Part shown: positions 45,036 through 54,376 of the stretch, piece by piece
Layout of the letters: each line of letters opens with the position of its first letter
Position numbering within the stretch: position 1 is the stretch's first letter
Source of the DNA: Pseudomonas wadenswilerensis
Lineage (GTDB): Bacteria > Pseudomonadota > Gammaproteobacteria > Pseudomonadales > Pseudomonadaceae
NCBI RefSeq assembly: GCF_900497695.1
Contig: NZ_UIDD01000005.1
Span: 186,001-250,000, forward strand
Length of the DNA: 64,000 bases
Direction: 5' to 3'
Notes under the pieces: model-generated
Told to the model about the DNA's origin: nothing
Database searches by the model: none
The model's input: only the letters and a program-made list of their open reading frames with translations
Translations under genes and position numbers: made by a program

Positions 45036-46376
45036 ATGAAAAGCTTGATGACCGGGCTGCTGGCGGCGTTCGCCCTGACAACAGGGGCGGGCGCGCAGGC
45101 CATGGGACCGTTTCAGGTGTATGAACAAGCGCTGCGCAAGGACCCGGTGTTCCTCGGTGCGCTCAAGGCCCGCGAAGCCGGGCAGGAAAACCGCGCCATC
45201 GGCCGCGCCGGCTTGCTGCCGAGCCTGTCGTACAACTACAACAAGGGCCGCAACGACTCCAAGGCTCGCTATCTGGGCGATTCGCGGCGCGAGGATGAAG
45301 ACCGCCACTACAACAGCTACGGTTCCACCTTCATCCTCCAGCAGCCGTTGCTCGACTACGAGGCCTATGCCAGTTACCGCAAGGGGGTGGCCCAGGCGCT
45401 GTTTGCCGATGAGGAGTTTCGTGGCAAAAGCCAGGAGCTGCTGGTCCGGGTGATGACCAGTTATACCCAGGCGCTGTTCGCCGAAGACCAGATCAGCATC
45501 AGCGTGGCCAGCAAGCAGGCCTATCAACAGCAGTTCCAGCAGAACCAGCAACTGTTCCAGCAGGGTGAGGGCACCCGTACCGATATTCTCGAAGCCCAGG
45601 CCCGCTTTGAGCTGGCCGACGCCGAGGAGATCCAGGCACGCAACGATCAGGATGCGGCCCTGCGCGAGTTGGGTGCGCTGATTGGCGAGCCATCAGCGCG
45701 CATCGACGAACTGGCGCCGCTCAACGACGGTTTTGCCCTGTTGACGCTGCAACCGGCGACCTATGAGGCTTGGCATGAGCTGGCCCTGGCCAACAACCCG
45801 CAACTGGCGTCCCAGCGTCAGGCCCTGGAAGTGGCCGAGTATGAAGTGGAGCGCAACCGCGCCGGGCATCTGCCCAAGGTGACGGCCTACGCCACGTCGC
45901 GACAAATGCAGTCCGACAGTGGCAACACCTACAACCAGCGCTACGACACCAACACCATCGGCATCGAAGTCAGCCTGCCGTTGTTTGCCGGCGGCGGGGT
46001 GTCGGCGGCCACCCGTCAGGCCAGCCGCAACCTGGAGCAGGCCGAGTACGAACTGGACGGCAACACCCGGACAACCCTGATCGAGCTGCGCCGTCAGTAC
46101 AACGCCTGTCAGTCCGGCGTCAGCCGCCTGCGTGCCTATCAGCGGGCGCTGACATCGGCCGAGGCGCTGGTGCAATCGACCCGCCAGAGTGTGCTCGGTG
46201 GCGAACGGGTCAACCTCGATGTGCTCAATGCCGAGCAGCAACTGGCGACCACCCGCCGCGACCTGGCCCAGGCCCGCTACGACTACCTGCTGGCCTGGAT
46301 CAAACTGCATTACTACGCCGGGACCTTGCGCGAAGAGCACCTGGCCCGGGTCGATGAAGCGTTCGTCCGCCGTTAG
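45036..46376 (+). CDS. aprF: Type I secretion outer-membrane channel (TolC family)
   Basis: A 446-residue TolC-like protein with a signal peptide (1-22, ending GAGAQA). It shows the internal duplication of the outer membrane efflux protein domain, with long coiled-coil helices and short beta segments. It completes the AprDEF exporter. AAGGAAGCC precedes the ATG, 12 bp after aprE. Its last 4 bp overlap the convergent MFS gene. No additional protease or lipase gene follows, unlike some P. fluorescens loci. Confidence 0.93.
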   Translation: MKSLMTGLLAAFALTTGAGAQAMGPFQVYEQALRKDPVFLGALKAREAGQENRAIGRAGLLPSLSYNYNKGRNDSKARYLGDSRREDEDRHYNSYGSTFILQQPLLDYEAYASYRKGVAQALFADEEFRGKSQELLVRVMTSYTQALFAEDQISISVASKQAYQQQFQQNQQLFQQGEGTRTDILEAQARFELADAEEIQARNDQDAALRELGALIGEPSARIDELAPLNDGFALLTLQPATYEAWHELALANNPQLASQRQALEVAEYEVERNRAGHLPKVTAYATSRQMQSDSGNTYNQRYDTNTIGIEVSLPLFAGGGVSAATRQASRNLEQAEYELDGNTRTTLIELRRQYNACQSGVSRLRAYQRALTSAEALVQSTRQSVLGGERVNLDVLNAEQQLATTRRDLAQARYDYLLAWIKLHYYAGTLREEHLARVDEAFVRR

Positions 46377-47566
46377 GCGGTGCGCAGGCGCAAGACGCGC
46401 TGGCGTTCTGCCAGGCCCCAGACCAGCAGGGCCAGGGCGCCGATGCTCAGGCCGGCGATGACGATGCCGTCCCAGCCATGACGCTGGAACAGTTGCGTAC
46501 CGAGCAGCGAGCCAAGGGCGCCGCCGATGAAATAGCAGGTGATATAGCCGGCATTCAGGCGGTTGCGGGCTTCCGGGCGCAGGACAATCACGGCGTTCTG
46601 GTTGCTCACGTGCACCAGTTGAACTGCCAGGTCGAGCAACAGGACGCCGATCAGCAATGCCGCCAGCGAAGACTGGGCGTAAGCCAGCGGCACCCACGAC
46701 AGCAGCAGTGCCAGCAAACCGACCGTGGTACCCAGCGGGCCTTTGCCCCGATCGGCCAGGCGCCCGGCCCAGTTGGCCGCCAGGGCACCGGCGGCGCCGG
46801 CCAGGCCGAACAGGCCGATCACCGCATCGGAGTAGTGGTATGGCTCGACTGACAGCAGGAAGGCCAGCGGCGTCCAGAACAAGGCGAACAGGCTGAAGGA
46901 CAACAGGCCCAGCAACGAGCGCAGGCGCAGGATCGGCTCGTCCACGAACAGGCGGAACACCGAACCGAGCAGCGCCGGATAGCTGAGCCCGGCATGCTGA
47001 TGACGCTCGGGCAGGGCGCGGAACAAGGCGATCGCCGACAGCCCCATCAGTGCCGCTGCCAGCAGGTAGATGCTGCGCCAGCTGCCGAGCTCGGCCATGA
47101 ACCCGGCGGCGGTGCGCGCCAGCAGGATGCCCAGCAGCAATCCGCTCATCAGGGTGCCAACCACCCGCCCTCGTTGCGACGGCTCGCTGAGGCCTGCAGC
47201 CATGGGCACCAGCACCTGGGCGACTACCGAGAACAGGCCGGTGAGGGTGGTACCGATCAGCAGCCACGCCAGGTTTGGCGAAAACGCGCTGATCAGCAGG
47301 CCCAGGGTGCTGATGGCAATCATGCTGACGATCAGTTTGCGTTGTTCGAACAGGTCGCCCAGTGGTGCCAGCAGCAACAGGCCGGCGCCATAGCTCAGTT
47401 GTGCAGCGATGACGATGGCCCCGGCGCTGGCGGTGGTCAGGCCAAAATGTTCGGCGATGCTGTGCAGCAAGGGTTGTGCGTAGTAGTTGCTGGCGACGGC
47501 AAGGCCCGTGGCGGTCGCCATCAGCAGAATCAGGCCGCGGCTCAGGGAATGGGTGGCAGAGGTCAT
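46373..47566 (-). CDS. MFS transporter
   Basis: A 397-residue, twelve-helix major facilitator protein. The N-terminus TGLAVASNYYAQPLL and the motif A-like LLLLAPLGDLFEQRKLI near residue 65 are those of the drug/sugar exporter subset found in Gram-negatives. It is divergent from a LysR gene starting 107 bp away, which is probably its regulator. The substrate is unknown. Confidence 0.85.
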   Translation of the reverse strand: MTSATHSLSRGLILLMATATGLAVASNYYAQPLLHSIAEHFGLTTASAGAIVIAAQLSYGAGLLLLAPLGDLFEQRKLIVSMIAISTLGLLISAFSPNLAWLLIGTTLTGLFSVVAQVLVPMAAGLSEPSQRGRVVGTLMSGLLLGILLARTAAGFMAELGSWRSIYLLAAALMGLSAIALFRALPERHQHAGLSYPALLGSVFRLFVDEPILRLRSLLGLLSFSLFALFWTPLAFLLSVEPYHYSDAVIGLFGLAGAAGALAANWAGRLADRGKGPLGTTVGLLALLLSWVPLAYAQSSLAALLIGVLLLDLAVQLVHVSNQNAVIVLRPEARNRLNAGYITCYFIGGALGSLLGTQLFQRHGWDGIVIAGLSIGALALLVWGLAERQRVLRLRTA

Positions 47567-47672
47567 GGACCGTCTCGATCAGTGGCAGTTGGGAAGTGAC
47601 AGTATCGGAAATGCGCTAGCATGACGCCAATGCATCGTTTTCATTCTATCCATCTTGAAAATAGATCAACCC

Positions 47673-48560
47673 ATGAACCTCAAGCAGATTGAGTATGCCC
47701 TGGCGGTGGTCGACACCGGCAGCTTCACCCGAGCCGCCGAACGCTGCCATGTGGTGCAGTCGGCCTTGAGTCATCAGATTGCCCGGCTGGAAGAGACCCT
47801 CGGCGTCAGCCTGTTCGAGCGCAGTTCGCGGCGCGTGCGCCTGACGCCGGCTGGCGAAGCTTTCGTGCAGAGCGCTCGGCCAGCACTGGAGGCCACCCGG
47901 CGAATTGCCGAAGATGTTGCCGCGGCCTGTGGTGAAGTGCGGGGGCAATTGTCCATCGGCGAGATCACCTCGCTGACCGAGTTGGACCTGGTCGACCTGC
48001 TGGCCGATTTTCATGCTCAGCACCCGTCGGTGGATATCCGCTGGCTGATGGCCAAGAGCGAATTGCTGACTGCCGATGTGCGCGAGCGGCGGCTGGACGT
48101 AGGATTTATCGGAGTCTGGCCGGGCGAGCGGCTGGAGGGCGTTGAGTACCGCCTGCTGGCCGAAGAAGAGCTGGTGGCGGTCATGGCCGTCGAGCATCCG
48201 TTGGCGGGCGCGGCGCGCGTGTCCCTGGCCGATCTCGAAGCGCAGCCGCTGGTGGATTTCCCGGCTGGTAGCGGCGCCCGCCGGCAAACCGACGAGGCCT
48301 TTGCCGCTGCAGGGGTGCGCCATCGGGTGCAGTTTGAAGTGACCAATATTCGCCTGGTGGAAAAGTTCGCCAAGCGCGGCCTGGCGGTTGGCCTGGTGCC
48401 GGCGCGGATCGCCCGCTGCTTCAACGGCGTGGTGTCGGTGGCGGTCGAGGATGCGCCGGTGCGTCACGTGTATGCGATCTGGTCGACGCACCCGACCCCG
48501 GCCGCCAAGGCCTTTGTCCAGTTGATTGAGCAGCGCCTGGCGGGCAGGGACAGTCATTGA
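47673..48560 (+). CDS. LysR family transcriptional regulator
   Basis: A 295-residue LysR protein with an N-terminal winged helix (LKQIEYALAVVDTGSFTRAAERCHVVQSALSHQIARLEE) and a C-terminal type 2 periplasmic-binding-fold effector domain. The ATG at 47673 is chosen because MNLKQIEYAL begins the domain; a TTG six codons earlier is less likely. It is divergent from the MFS gene, and its operator should lie in the 106-bp gap. The ligand is unknown. Confidence 0.88.
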   Translation: MNLKQIEYALAVVDTGSFTRAAERCHVVQSALSHQIARLEETLGVSLFERSSRRVRLTPAGEAFVQSARPALEATRRIAEDVAAACGEVRGQLSIGEITSLTELDLVDLLADFHAQHPSVDIRWLMAKSELLTADVRERRLDVGFIGVWPGERLEGVEYRLLAEEELVAVMAVEHPLAGAARVSLADLEAQPLVDFPAGSGARRQTDEAFAAAGVRHRVQFEVTNIRLVEKFAKRGLAVGLVPARIARCFNGVVSVAVEDAPVRHVYAIWSTHPTPAAKAFVQLIEQRLAGRDSH

Positions 48561-48566
48561 CGTGCC

Positions 48567-49316
48567 TCAGGCGGCAAAGCCGCCATCGATGCTCAGGCTG
48601 GCGCCGGTAATGTAGGCCGCCTCCGGGCCGGCCAGGTAGGCGACGAAGCTGGCGATTTCGTCGACGTGGCCATAACGACCCACCGCCATGAAGCCCATCA
48701 GGCTTTCGGCGAACTCGCCCTGGGCCGGGTTCATATCGGTATCCACCGGGCCAGGCTGGACGTTGTTGATGGTGATGCCCAGTGGCCCCAGGTCACGGGC
48801 CAGGCCCCGGGTCAGGCCAACCAGCGCCGACTTGCTCATGGCATAGGGGCCGCCGCCGGCGAAGGGCATGCGCTCGGCATTGGTGCTGCCGATGTTGATG
48901 ATCCGCCCGCCCTGGCCCATGTGCCGCGCGGCCGCTTGCGTGGCAACGAAGACGCTGCGCACGTTCACCGCCAGGGTGCGGTCGAAGTCCTCCAGGCTGA
49001 ACTCCGCAAGCGGCCCCACCGCCAGTACTCCGGCGTTGTTGACCAGGATGTCCAGGCCACCGAAGGCTTCTGCAGTGCTTTGCACCGCCTGCTGCACGGC
49101 GCTGGCATCGGCGCTGTCGGCCTTGATGGCCAGGGCCTTGCCGCCGGCGGCGATGATGCTTTGCTGCAGGGCTTCGGCCTGGGCCGTGGCGTTGGCGTAG
49201 GTGAAGGCGACACTGGCGCCTTCGGCGGCCAGGCGTTTGACGATGGCCGCGCCGATACCGCGGGAACCGCCCTGGATCAGGGCTACTTTGCCGTGGAGGC
49301 TGGATTGGGTCGACAT
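48567..49316 (-). CDS. SDR family oxidoreductase
   Basis: A 249-residue classical short-chain dehydrogenase. The nucleotide loop is QGGSRGIGAAI (Gly-x3-Gly-x-Gly) near residue 20, NNAG follows near residue 90, the catalytic Tyr-x3-Lys is YAMSK, and the end is ASLSIDGGFA. The catalytic Ser is in the IGSTNAER strand. The start is taken at ATG 49316 (MSTQSSLHGKV). It is divergent from the LysR gene at 49440, a frequent pairing with a quinone or carbonyl reductase. The substrate is unknown. Confidence 0.86.
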   Translation of the reverse strand: MSTQSSLHGKVALIQGGSRGIGAAIVKRLAAEGASVAFTYANATAQAEALQQSIIAAGGKALAIKADSADASAVQQAVQSTAEAFGGLDILVNNAGVLAVGPLAEFSLEDFDRTLAVNVRSVFVATQAAARHMGQGGRIINIGSTNAERMPFAGGGPYAMSKSALVGLTRGLARDLGPLGITINNVQPGPVDTDMNPAQGEFAESLMGFMAVGRYGHVDEIASFVAYLAGPEAAYITGASLSIDGGFAA

Positions 49317-49439
49317 GCTGTGCTCCCGAAAGAACAAGGCCGGATGCCTTGGATGGGCTTCAGTATCGGCCGCTGATTACCCTGTCGGTAGCCAGTAATC
49401 GCTATAGTCTGTGTAAACCAGAAGTATGGAATCAACGGT

Positions 49440-50372
49440 ATGGAATCCTTCAGCAGCATCGAGTGTTTTGTCCGCAGCGCCGAAGTCGGCAGCTTCGCCG
49501 AAGCGGCGCGGCGCCTGAGCCTGACCCCGGCGGCGGTGGGCAAGAACGTCGCGCGGCTGGAGGCGCGCCTGGGCGTGCGCTTGTTCCAGCGCAGCACCCG
49601 ACGCCTGACCCTGACTGAGGCCGGGCAGCGTTTTCTTGAAGAGGTGGCGGCGAGTTTCCAGACCATCCAGTATGCCGTGGCTAACCTGGCCAGTGCCGAA
49701 GGGCAACCGGCCGGCACCCTGAAAGTGAGCATGGGCACGGTGTTCGGTCGCCTGTATGTCGTGCCGCTGTTGGCCGAGTTCTTGCGGCGCTACCCGGCGA
49801 TCAGCCCCGATTGGCATTTCGATAACCGTCAGGTCGACCTGATCGGCCAGGGTTTCGATGCCGCCATTGGTGGCGGCTTCGATCTGCCCCAGGGCGTGGT
49901 GGCGCGCAAGCTGACCCCTGCGCACCGGATTCTGGTGGCGGCGCCGACGTATCTGCAGCAGCATCGGCCAATCACCCAGCCTGCCGATTTGCACGAGCTG
50001 GATGGCATTCTTATTCGTTCACCGCAGACCGGGCGCGTGCGCTCCTGGCCGCTGACCAGTCGCGAGCAAGAGCAGAGCCCGTTGGACCTGCGCTTGCGCA
50101 TGACCATGAGTGATTCGGAGGCAGCCTGCGCGGCAGCGGAGCAGGGCCTGGGCGTAGCGCTGGTGAGCATGCCGTTTGCCGTGCCGTACCTGCAGGCCGG
50201 CCGGCTGTTGCGGGTGTTGCCGGACTGGTACGTGGATGACGGCAATATTTCGCTGTACTACGCCGAACACAAGTTGCTGCCGGGCAAGACACGGGTGTTT
50301 GTCGATTTTGTCATCGAGCAGTTTGCCCGGCAGGGGTTGGCGCAGCGCTTTGATGCGTTGGGCGCTTTATGA
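49440..50372 (+). CDS. LysR family transcriptional regulator
   Basis: A 310-residue LysR protein of the CrgA/PecT-like branch. The winged helix covers residues 1-62 (SIECFVRSAEVGSFAEAARRLSLTPAAVGKNVARLE), with Lys-Asn at the usual Ser/His positions of the recognition helix. The effector-binding domain begins GTLKVSMGTVFG. It lies divergent from the SDR gene, 123 bp away, so it probably controls that gene. It is followed by a REP pair. Confidence 0.88.
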   Translation: MESFSSIECFVRSAEVGSFAEAARRLSLTPAAVGKNVARLEARLGVRLFQRSTRRLTLTEAGQRFLEEVAASFQTIQYAVANLASAEGQPAGTLKVSMGTVFGRLYVVPLLAEFLRRYPAISPDWHFDNRQVDLIGQGFDAAIGGGFDLPQGVVARKLTPAHRILVAAPTYLQQHRPITQPADLHELDGILIRSPQTGRVRSWPLTSREQEQSPLDLRLRMTMSDSEAACAAAEQGLGVALVSMPFAVPYLQAGRLLRVLPDWYVDDGNISLYYAEHKLLPGKTRVFVDFVIEQFARQGLAQRFDALGAL

Positions 50373-50391
50373 GGGGGCTGCTGTGCAGCCC

Positions 50392-50488
50392 ATCGCCGGC
50401 AAGGCCGGCTCCCACAGTAAGGGCTCCTGCAGACCCCACACTGGATCAGGGCACGCCGAACCTGTGGGAGCTGGCCTTGCCAGCGATG
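50392..50488. repeat. REP inverted pair (divergent arms)
   Basis: The segment opens with ATCGCCGGCAAGGCCGGCTC and closes with GTGGGAGCTGGCCTTGCCAGC, two inverted but not identical REP cores about 60 bp apart. It lies between the LysR gene and the convergent Gre-family gene. Confidence 0.75.
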
Positions 50489-50507
50489 GAAGGCGCAGCC
50501 TTCCTGA

Positions 50508-50990
50508 TCACAGAACCTTGAGGATGGAGTAATTCTGGGGTACCCCGCCAAGCACCAGGCTGACCTCATCCTCTTCAACCTTGCCGAGCAAACACTGACC
50601 CAGTGGCGAGCGCGGGGTGATCACCGTTACCAGTTGCTCGCCCTGGCCAATTTTCAGCCCCGCGCCTTCCGGGCCGAGGAACAACTGCTGGCAACTGCCG
50701 TTCTCAGCCTCGAGGGTCACCAGGTTGCTGACCTGAATGCCGCGTTGCGGGTCATAGTCGCGCAGCAACAACTGCTGGTACGCCGCCCGCGCCTGGCGGA
50801 TTTCCTCCATGCGCCGGGCTTGCCCGGTGGCCAGGTACGAAGCTTCGAGGCCCAGGGTGTCGTACTTGTTCTCGGCGATGTTCTCTTCGGCGGTGGCCGC
50901 CTCATAGGCGGTTTGCGCCGCGCGCTGGGCGACGTCCAGGTCAAAGCTCAGTGTGTCGATGATGCGTTGCAGCAGGTCGGCTTTGGTCAT
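50508..50990 (-). CDS. GreA/GreB family transcription elongation factor-like protein
   Basis: A 160-residue protein: an N-terminal helical hairpin (about 1-75, MTKADLLQRIIDTLSFDLD then TAYEAATAEENIAENKYDT) and a C-terminal FKBP-like Gre domain with PRSPLGQCLLGKVEEDEVSLV. Gre factors stimulate RNA cleavage by backtracked polymerase, using acidic residues at the coiled-coil tip. The sequence is diverged from GreA and GreB, so an Rnk-like or other polymerase-binding role is also possible. The ATG at 50990 is 5 bp downstream of the preceding gene's stop. Confidence 0.75.
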   Translation of the reverse strand: MTKADLLQRIIDTLSFDLDVAQRAAQTAYEAATAEENIAENKYDTLGLEASYLATGQARRMEEIRQARAAYQQLLLRDYDPQRGIQVSNLVTLEAENGSCQQLFLGPEGAGLKIGQGEQLVTVITPRSPLGQCLLGKVEEDEVSLVLGGVPQNYSILKVL

Positions 50991-50994
50991 GGGT

Positions 50995-51381
50995 TCAGTT
51001 ACAGAATTCGAGAACGAGGGCGCGGCTTTTTTCTGTCGGCGCGGTGCGGTTCTGTTGCAGCCAGAACTGGCACTTGGGGTTGGACAGGTTGCGCAGGCTG
51101 CCTTGCGCCTGCTCTTCGGCCTGCTGTACTTCCTGGTTACGAAGGATTTGTTTGTATTGTTCGAACATCTGGTTTTGCGGGTCTGCCGTCGCCGGGGACG
51201 CCGGAGCATTGGCTGGCGGCGCAAGCACCTGGCCGATCGGCTGCAGCGTCGCTGGCAACAGGCGCCCGGCAAGCCACAGGCTCAGGGCAATGGCCACAGC
51301 GCCAAGCCACAGGCCCAGGGCAATGCACAGGATCAGTTGCAGCGGCTTTAGAGTGATCTTCAATTCGCGAGGGCGGGGCAT
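50995..51381 (-). CDS. Small membrane-anchored hypothetical protein
   Basis: A 128-residue protein. The N-terminus is basic (MPRPRELKITLKP), followed by a long hydrophobic helix (about 15-45), an Ala/Pro-rich linker (APPANAPASPATADP) and a C-terminal helical part with two Cys residues (CQFWLQQNR, LEFCN). AGGAGG precedes the ATG at 51381. The protein probably has one membrane helix and a soluble C-terminal domain. It forms an operon with the Gre-like gene, 4 bp apart. The function is unknown. Confidence 0.7.
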   Translation of the reverse strand: MPRPRELKITLKPLQLILCIALGLWLGAVAIALSLWLAGRLLPATLQPIGQVLAPPANAPASPATADPQNQMFEQYKQILRNQEVQQAEEQAQGSLRNLSNPKCQFWLQQNRTAPTEKSRALVLEFCN

Positions 51382-51503
51382 GATGGCCTCCTGGCCAGGA
51401 CACGGGCAGCCATTGTCGCATGGTGCAACGGGTTTTTTTCGTGCCACGCTTTTGTCTGCGATGATTTACCCGGACAATCGGCGCTTTTTCCAAGGGACCA
51501 GCG

Positions 51504-52637
51504 ATGAAAACGCACTGGGACATCTTCTGTTGTGTCGTCGATAACTACGGCGACATCGGCGTGACCTGGCGCCTGGCCCGGCAGTTGGTGGCTGAGCAGG
51601 GCCTGGCGGTGCGCCTGTGGGTAGATGACCTGAAGGCGTTCGTGCGTATCTGTCCCGAAGCCCAGGCCGACGTTGCCCAGCAATGGCAGCAGGGCGTGGA
51701 TGTGCGCCAATGGCCATCTGAATGGCAGGACACGGCGGTAGCCGATGTGGTGATTGGCGCTTTCGCCTGTCAGCTGCCACCTGCCTATGTGCAGGCCATG
51801 CTCGAACAACCCCGTGCGCCATTGTGGCTGAACCTGGACTACCTCAGCGCCGAAGACTGGGTCGAAGGTTGCCATGGCTTGCCGTCGCCCCAGGCCAATG
51901 GCTTGCGCAAGGTGTTTTTCTTTCCGGGCTTTAGCGCGAAAACCGGCGGCTTGCTGCGTGAGGCAAACCTGCTGTCACAGCGCGACGCGCTCCAGCAGGA
52001 CCCGGCTGCACTCAAGGCATTTCTGCAGGGCCTGGGCGTAACGCCAGAAAACAATGCCCGGCTGATTTCGCTGTTCGCCTACGAAAACCCCGGCGTGGCC
52101 AGTTGGCTGGACGTGCTGGCCGCCGACAGCCGCCCCAACCACCTGTTGGTACCCGAAGGGCGCGTGCTGGGTGACGTTCAGGCCTGGCTTGGCGAACAGG
52201 CGCTGAGCGTGGGCAATATTGCCCGGCGCGGTGCGCTGACCGTGCAGATCCTGCCCTTCGTCAGCCAGGACGATTACGACCGGCTGCTCTGGTGCTGCGA
52301 TTTCAACGCGGTGCGTGGCGAAGATTCTTTCGTCCGTGCGCAGTGGGCGGCACGGCCGCTGCTCTGGCATATCTATGTGCAGGAAGAATACGCCCACTGG
52401 GAAAAACTCGAGGCGTTTCTCGACCTGTACATCCTGGAATTGTCCGCCCCGGCGGGGGCTGCGCTGGTGCAATTGTGGCGAGCCTGGAACATGGACAGCG
52501 ACATGGGCCAGGCCTGGCAACAGGTGCTGGCGCACTGGGACGAACTGGACCGGCATGCCCGCCGCTGGAGCGCGGTACAGGCCGCTCAGCCGGACCTTGC
52601 CGCGGCGCTGGTACAGTTTTACCGAAATTGGCTATGA
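51504..52637 (+). CDS. earP: EF-P arginine rhamnosyltransferase
   Basis: A 377-residue glycosyltransferase of the GT-B type that transfers rhamnose from dTDP-rhamnose to Arg32 of elongation factor P. The N-terminus IFCCVVDNYGDIGVTWRLAR is a family signature, and the C-terminal Rossmann half contains LPFVSQDDYDRLLW and GEDSFVRAQWA. Loss of this modification impairs polyproline translation. It lies 48 bp upstream of efp, its substrate gene, as in other EarP organisms. Confidence 0.93.
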   Translation: MKTHWDIFCCVVDNYGDIGVTWRLARQLVAEQGLAVRLWVDDLKAFVRICPEAQADVAQQWQQGVDVRQWPSEWQDTAVADVVIGAFACQLPPAYVQAMLEQPRAPLWLNLDYLSAEDWVEGCHGLPSPQANGLRKVFFFPGFSAKTGGLLREANLLSQRDALQQDPAALKAFLQGLGVTPENNARLISLFAYENPGVASWLDVLAADSRPNHLLVPEGRVLGDVQAWLGEQALSVGNIARRGALTVQILPFVSQDDYDRLLWCCDFNAVRGEDSFVRAQWAARPLLWHIYVQEEYAHWEKLEAFLDLYILELSAPAGAALVQLWRAWNMDSDMGQAWQQVLAHWDELDRHARRWSAVQAAQPDLAAALVQFYRNWL

Positions 52638-52685
52638 TATGCGGCCTCGATTTTTGTAAATCCATCCAAATTCGGATATATCGCA
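52638..52685 (+). promoter_or_regulatory. Short earP-efp gap with possible efp promoter
   Basis: The end of earP contains TATGAT (52633-52638), a fair -10 hexamer, without a clear -35. The rest of the gap is AT-rich with no strong ribosome-binding site before the efp ATG. EF-P is abundant, so a separate promoter is likely. Confidence 0.3.
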
Positions 52686-53258
52686 ATGAAAACTGGTAAA
52701 GAACTGAAACCCGGTACCGTGATCCGTATCGACAACGATCCATGGCTGGTTCAGAAGGCTGAGTTCACCAAGTCGGGCCGTAACAGCGCGATCATGAAGA
52801 CCAAGCTGAAGAACCTGCTGACCGGCTACAAGACTGAAACCGTCTACTCGGCCGACGACAAGCTGGACGACGTGATCCTGGATCGCAAAGAAGCGACCCT
52901 GTCGTTCATCAACGGCGACACCTACACGTTCATGGACACCACTGACTACACCATGTACGAGCTGAACGCCGAAGACATCGAGGCCGTTCTGCCGTTCATC
53001 GAAGAAGGCATGGAAGACGTCTGCGAAGCAGTGTTCTTCGAAGAGCGCCTGGTTTCGGTTGACCTGCCAACCACCATCGTGCGTCAGGTTGACTACACCG
53101 AAGGTTCCGCTCGCGGCGACACTTCGGGCAAGGTCATGAAGCCAGCCAAGCTGAAGAACGGTACCGAGCTGAGCGTTGCTGACTTCATCGAAATCGGCGA
53201 CTGGATCGAAATCGATACTCGCGAAGGTGGTTCCTACAAGGGCCGTGCCAAGGTCTAA
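52686..53258 (+). CDS. efp: Elongation factor P
   Basis: A 190-residue three-domain tRNA-like factor that rescues ribosomes stalled at polyproline. Residue 32 in TKSGRNSA is Arg, matching the EarP-rhamnosylated subtype and agreeing with the adjacent earP gene. Full length and terminal segment [18 protein letters not shown] end ([17 protein letters not shown] in type) fit the family. A bidirectional terminator follows. Confidence 0.97.
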   Translation: MKTGKELKPGTVIRIDNDPWLVQKAEFTKSGRNSAIMKTKLKNLLTGYKTETVYSADDKLDDVILDRKEATLSFINGDTYTFMDTTDYTMYELNAEDIEAVLPFIEEGMEDVCEAVFFEERLVSVDLPTTIVRQVDYTEGSARGDTSGKVMKPAKLKNGTELSVADFIEIGDWIEIDTREGGSYKGRAKV

Positions 53259-53279
53259 GCCTGGCGTACCTGCGAAATC

Positions 53280-53309
53280 GAAAAACCCGGCCTTGGCCGG
53301 GTTTTTTTA
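53280..53309. terminator. Bidirectional intrinsic terminator between efp and ohr
   Basis: AACCCGGCC and GGCCGGGTT form a 9-bp stem with a TT loop, followed by seven T residues and preceded by five A residues. It can end both efp and the convergent ohr. Confidence 0.9.
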
Positions 53310-53326
53310 TGCCTGGAACTTGTCGA

Positions 53327-53755
53327 TCAAACCGTCACATTCAGGCGCACGTCGACGTTGCCACGGGTGGCATTGGAGTACGGGCAGACCTGGTGGGCAG
53401 CTTCGACCAGCGTTTGCGCCTCAGCCTGTTCCAGGCCTGGCAGGTTGATGTTCAGGTCGATATCCAGGCCGAAACCACCCGGAATCTGGCCGATGCCAAC
53501 CTTGGCGGTGATCGAGCTGTCTGCGGGCAGGGCTTTTTTCTGCTGGCCGGCGACGAACTTCAGGGCGCCGATAAAGCAGGCCGAGTAGCCGGCGGCAAAC
53601 AGCTGCTCGGGGTTGGTGCCGTCACCACCCGCGCCGCCCAGTTCCTTGGGGGTGCTCAGCTTGACTTCCAGCTTGCCGTCGCTGGAACGCGAACCGCCGT
53701 CGCGGCCACCGGTGGATTTGGCTTCAGCAATGTACAGCGGAGTGACCTTTTGCAT
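53327..53755 (-). CDS. ohr: Organic hydroperoxide resistance protein Ohr
   Basis: A 142-residue thiol peroxidase that reduces fatty-acid and organic hydroperoxides using lipoyl thiols. The peroxidatic Cys60 (AGYSACFIGAL) and the resolving Cys124 (HQVCPYSNATRGN) are both present. The fold is the OsmC type. ohrR, its repressor gene, lies upstream on the same strand; each has its own pair of TTAGyGCGC repeats. Confidence 0.96.
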   Translation of the reverse strand: MQKVTPLYIAEAKSTGGRDGGSRSSDGKLEVKLSTPKELGGAGGDGTNPEQLFAAGYSACFIGALKFVAGQQKKALPADSSITAKVGIGQIPGGFGLDIDLNINLPGLEQAEAQTLVEAAHQVCPYSNATRGNVDVRLNVTV

Positions 53756-53809
53756 GTTGAGCCTCGCTTGTGAGTTGCGCCGTGGCGCTGAGTGGGTACG
53801 GAAATTAAA

Positions 53810-53835
53810 TTAGCGCGCAATTATTTAGTGCGCAA
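53810..53835 (-). promoter_or_regulatory. Putative OhrR operator upstream of ohr
   Basis: Two direct repeats, TTAGCGCGCAA (53810-53820) and TTAGTGCGCAA (53825-53835), are spaced 15 bp start to start, 55-80 bp upstream of the ohr start. The same arrangement occurs before ohrR. Each half also has a palindromic GCGC core, as expected for a MarR-type dimer site. Confidence 0.6.
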
Positions 53836-53882
53836 GATAATTTTTCGGTCGACCTACGAACGGTCATTTCTCAGCATAGCGC

Positions 53883-54344
53883 TCAGAGGCTTTTTTGCAG
53901 GTTGGCGCGCAGCGCCAGCAAGTCGGCCTGCAGCTGTTGCAGGCGTTCGAGGTTCTCGCCGCTAGCGGCGAGGATGCAGTGCGGTACATCCTTTGCCCGG
54001 GCTTGCAGGGCGTGACCCTGTTCGGTCAACTGCACCAGTACTACCCGCTCATCTTCGCGGCTGCGGGTGCGCTTGAGCAGGCCTTCGGCTTCCAGGCGTT
54101 TGAGCAAAGGTGTAAGCGAGCCTGGATCGGTCAGCAGACGCTGGCTGATCTCTCCGACTGTCAAACCATCCTGTTCCCACAGCACTAGCATCGCCAGGTA
54201 CTGTGGATAAGTCAGCCCGAGCTTGTGCAGCAGTGGCTTGTAGACCTTGGTCATCAGCAGCGAGGTCGAGTGCAGGGCAAAGCACACCTGGTTATCCAGG
54301 AGCAGTTCGTCGCAGGGAACAGGCGCTTTCGGGTCGGCGTTCAT
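53883..54344 (-). CDS. ohrR: MarR family regulator OhrR
   Basis: A 153-residue MarR-type repressor of ohr. The winged-helix domain reads PQYLAMLVLWEQDGLTVGEI then SLTPLLKRLEAEGLLKRTRSREDERVV. The redox-sensing Cys is Cys21 in LDNQVCFALHS; on oxidation by organic peroxide it releases DNA. The start is taken at ATG 54344, because AAAGG lies 6 bp upstream of it but directly abuts the ATG at 54350. The gene is probably self-regulated through the repeats at 54377-54402. Confidence 0.93.
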   Translation of the reverse strand: MNADPKAPVPCDELLLDNQVCFALHSTSLLMTKVYKPLLHKLGLTYPQYLAMLVLWEQDGLTVGEISQRLLTDPGSLTPLLKRLEAEGLLKRTRSREDERVVLVQLTEQGHALQARAKDVPHCILAASGENLERLQQLQADLLALRANLQKSL

Positions 54345-54376
54345 GCACATCCTTTATTTCGTTAAGTCCTTTAAAT